This document shows, piece after piece, positions 62,189 through 64,000 of a stretch of 64,000 nt of DNA; within the stretch, counting starts at the first letter, position 1; every line of letters starts with the position of its first letter. The DNA is taken from contig NC_061472.1 in the NCBI RefSeq assembly GCF_022581195.2, positions 1,550,001 through 1,614,000 of the forward strand, read 5' to 3'. The notes beneath the pieces are model-generated. The model worked only from the letters and a program-made list of their open reading frames with translations, ran no database searches and was not told the DNA's origin. The DNA is from Helicoverpa zea (taxonomy: Eukaryota > Arthropoda > Insecta > Lepidoptera > Noctuidae). A program made the translations under genes and the position numbers.

Positions 62189-62561
62189 TAACTATCAGAG
62201 TAGAACATCATAGCACAATAGTCAATGCAAAGTATACATATTATTACAAGGTAGTGCAGGACCTCAGTCTTTCTGAGCCCAATCTAATTAGCAATAATGG
62301 CACTTTCTAAAGAATTTCAGAATTTCTCATCAATCATTCGTATCTAATTACTGAAATCGATCTCATTACAGCCGACATTTCTTCAGCAAACTTGTGTTTT
62401 TTTCATTGACTTTCATTTTGCAGCGGCTGCAGCGCTGAACCGTCTATTACTTTGCGTACAATAATTGTGATCGCGCACACTAAAAACTTTTAGTCGGCCG
62501 ATAGTTTGTGTAAACTCATAAATCAGTCCTCTCTCCAGTCTCAGTATGAAGATGTACAGAA

Positions 62562-62925
62562 GTGATGTCCTCCTAGCTGATTATCGGCTACGGCAGCTTT
62601 TCTCATGTAAGGAGATAAGCCAACTGCGCAGGACATATTATAGTGCACAAGCATTTGCACAGACACTGGTGCACTCACTGTTCCTTCATTTTCATAGCCC
62701 GATGGGACGGCAATCCGACACCGCCGGAGAGAGATCAGGCGCAGGACCGACATTTACGTGCTCTCCGATGCACGGGTGTATCAATCACCAACTTTCAGGC
62801 TCCGGGCTGCTTCGTGAAAGTTTCTAAAACCCACAAAGCGATTTCGACCCGACCCCGGGAATCGAACTTGAGTCCTCGTGCTCAGCGCTTGCGACACCTA
62901 GACCAACGAGGCAGTTGTGTACACA
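62562..62925 (-). mobile_element. Full-length SINE (family 2), tRNA-derived
   Basis: On the - strand it starts with a tRNA-like head, CTGCCTCGTTGGTCTAGGTG (box A), then AGTTCGATTCCCGGGG (box B). The body passes GAAATCGCTTTGTGGG and GTGCTCTCCGGCGG-type phrases and ends at the CTAGGAGGACATCA phrase. It is the reference for the family 2 fragments elsewhere in the window. Open frames over it on both strands are not genes. Confidence 0.85.
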
Positions 62926-63751
62926 CGTAACAACGATCAGATATTTGTCTGGTATTAGACCGACTGATTTTTAACAACCACTGGGCCATCAGTTGGCCGA
63001 CTATTTAGTCGCCAGTGTGCCCATACGCTAATTGTGTTAGAAAGCAGAAACGCGCTGTAAGAGAAAACTACGTTTTGTAGATACTTCGACAATTATGTAA
63101 TTATCTAGCAATGGTTTTTTTTTTTTTTTGCAAAATTATGTATATCTGTTACGGTATTAACTAGTAGGGACATTATGGTAAGTATGAGGTACTTGAGCTA
63201 TCTGTGTGGGATGTCTGTGTCTAAAAATATAGTTTTTAAGGAGTGTCGTGTCATTTGACACTTAAGTTTGGCAAATTAGAGAGACCTGAATCTTACAAAA
63301 GCGCTTTTCTAGCACAAGATTTTTTAGGAAATATTTTTCGTTAAGAATGATCTTTTTCGTTAGTGCTATTTAAGGTGCACCTCTATTTTTATTTACAACG
63401 TGCAATCTGGTGATTAAAGTATACGCATGATCGGAAATGAAACCAAACTCAAACACACCATAAGATAATTAATAAAACCAACTTCTCAAGAATTAATTGA
63501 CACAAGTTTTCACTGAGTTCCTGTATATCTTGTAACGGAAAAAGAGCGTAAAGATACCACATCTATGTGTGGTAGTAGGTTACTTGCTACCGGGACTGTG
63601 GCCGACGGCCGTAAAATTGTTACTATTAGTAATCACCTTGACACAGCAAGCATTGGATAATTGCATACACAAAGTATACTTGGCGTAGTGTTGTCGGTAT
63701 TTTGGTGTGATGGATTATGATACTTGTATGAAGTTATTTTGCATGATCATC

Positions 63752-64000
63752 TCCCGAGCCTTTTCCCAATCATGTTGGGGTCGGCTTCCAGTCTAACCGG
63801 ATTCAGCTGAGTACCAGTGCTTTACAAGAAGCGACTGCCTATCTGACCTCCTCAACCCAGTTACCCGGGCAACCCGATACTCCTTGGTTAGACTGGTGTC
63901 AGACTTACTGGCTTCTGACTACCCATAACGACTGCCAAGGATGTTCAATGACAGCCGGGACCTACAGTTTAACGTGCCATCCGAAACACAGTTATTATCC
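63752..64000 (-). mobile_element. SINE (family 1), copy running off the window
   Basis: GATCATCTCCCGAGCCTTTT, CCCAATCATGTTGGGGTCGG, CCAGTCTAACCGGATTCAGC and TTAACGTGCCATCCGAAACA match 42645-42894 in reverse complement with few changes. The tRNA-like head, if present, lies beyond 64000. Confidence 0.88.

Noticed and set aside
62840..62925. Possible tRNA gene on the - strand
   Set aside because: It is the head of a family 2 SINE with a long non-tRNA body.
62546..62930. Overlapping frames of 70-95 codons on both strands
   Set aside because: All lie inside one SINE copy.
1..64000. CRISPR array, operons, bacterial or phage genes
   Set aside because: No regularly spaced direct repeats, no gene clusters, and all supported genes have eukaryotic introns.

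Overview
This is a piece of insect nuclear DNA, almost certainly from a moth and probably a noctuid-like one. It is AT-rich and gene-poor, with spliced genes, GT-AG introns, and many copies of two tRNA-derived SINE families, Jockey-type LINEs and small inverted-repeat (MITE-like) transposons of kinds common in Lepidoptera. No bacterial, plasmid or CRISPR feature is present. Only three host genes are well supported; the rest is intron, intergenic DNA or repeats.

Layout. (1) 1704-3510 (+) is a complete three-exon gene for a secreted Ala/Gln-rich coiled-coil protein of the insect DUF745 type (251 aa). (2) 6253-17134 (-) is a two-exon gene for a secreted Lys/Pro/Tyr-rich protein (394 aa). Its signal-peptide exon lies 9.7 kb upstream of the main exon, and a TATA box and arthropod initiator are visible upstream of that exon. 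Its intron is loaded with SINE copies and a small MITE. (3) 23295-33412 (-) holds the last seven coding exons recognised of spineless (ss), the insect aryl hydrocarbon receptor orthologue. They cover PAS-A, PAS-B and the C-terminal activation region. I did not find the N-terminal bHLH exons; they should lie beyond 64000 or in an exon I could not see, so most of 33.4-64 kb may be ss intron or 5' flank.

Mobile DNA. A nearly complete Jockey-type LINE (about 57.1-61.27 kb) has an ORF1 with a coiled coil and a Baculo_FP-like region, and an uninterrupted endonuclease/reverse transcriptase ORF2. Two 5'-truncated LINEs lie at 20.6-21.6 kb and, inside an ss intron, at 25.6-26.9 kb. MITE-like inverted repeats lie at 4712, 11533, 35647, 46586, 56322 and 62077. 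Two unusual hairpins (32593-32640 and 56491-56662) and two degraded coding-like stretches (16-378 and 21597-22430) are not explained by anything I recognise.

The host genes look functionally unrelated: two secreted, probably structural proteins beside a developmental transcription factor. I found no convincing new multi-gene system. The best leads are the two hairpins, the degraded coding relics, the tandem XRE/CRE-like motif at 43.2 kb and the intact-looking LINE.
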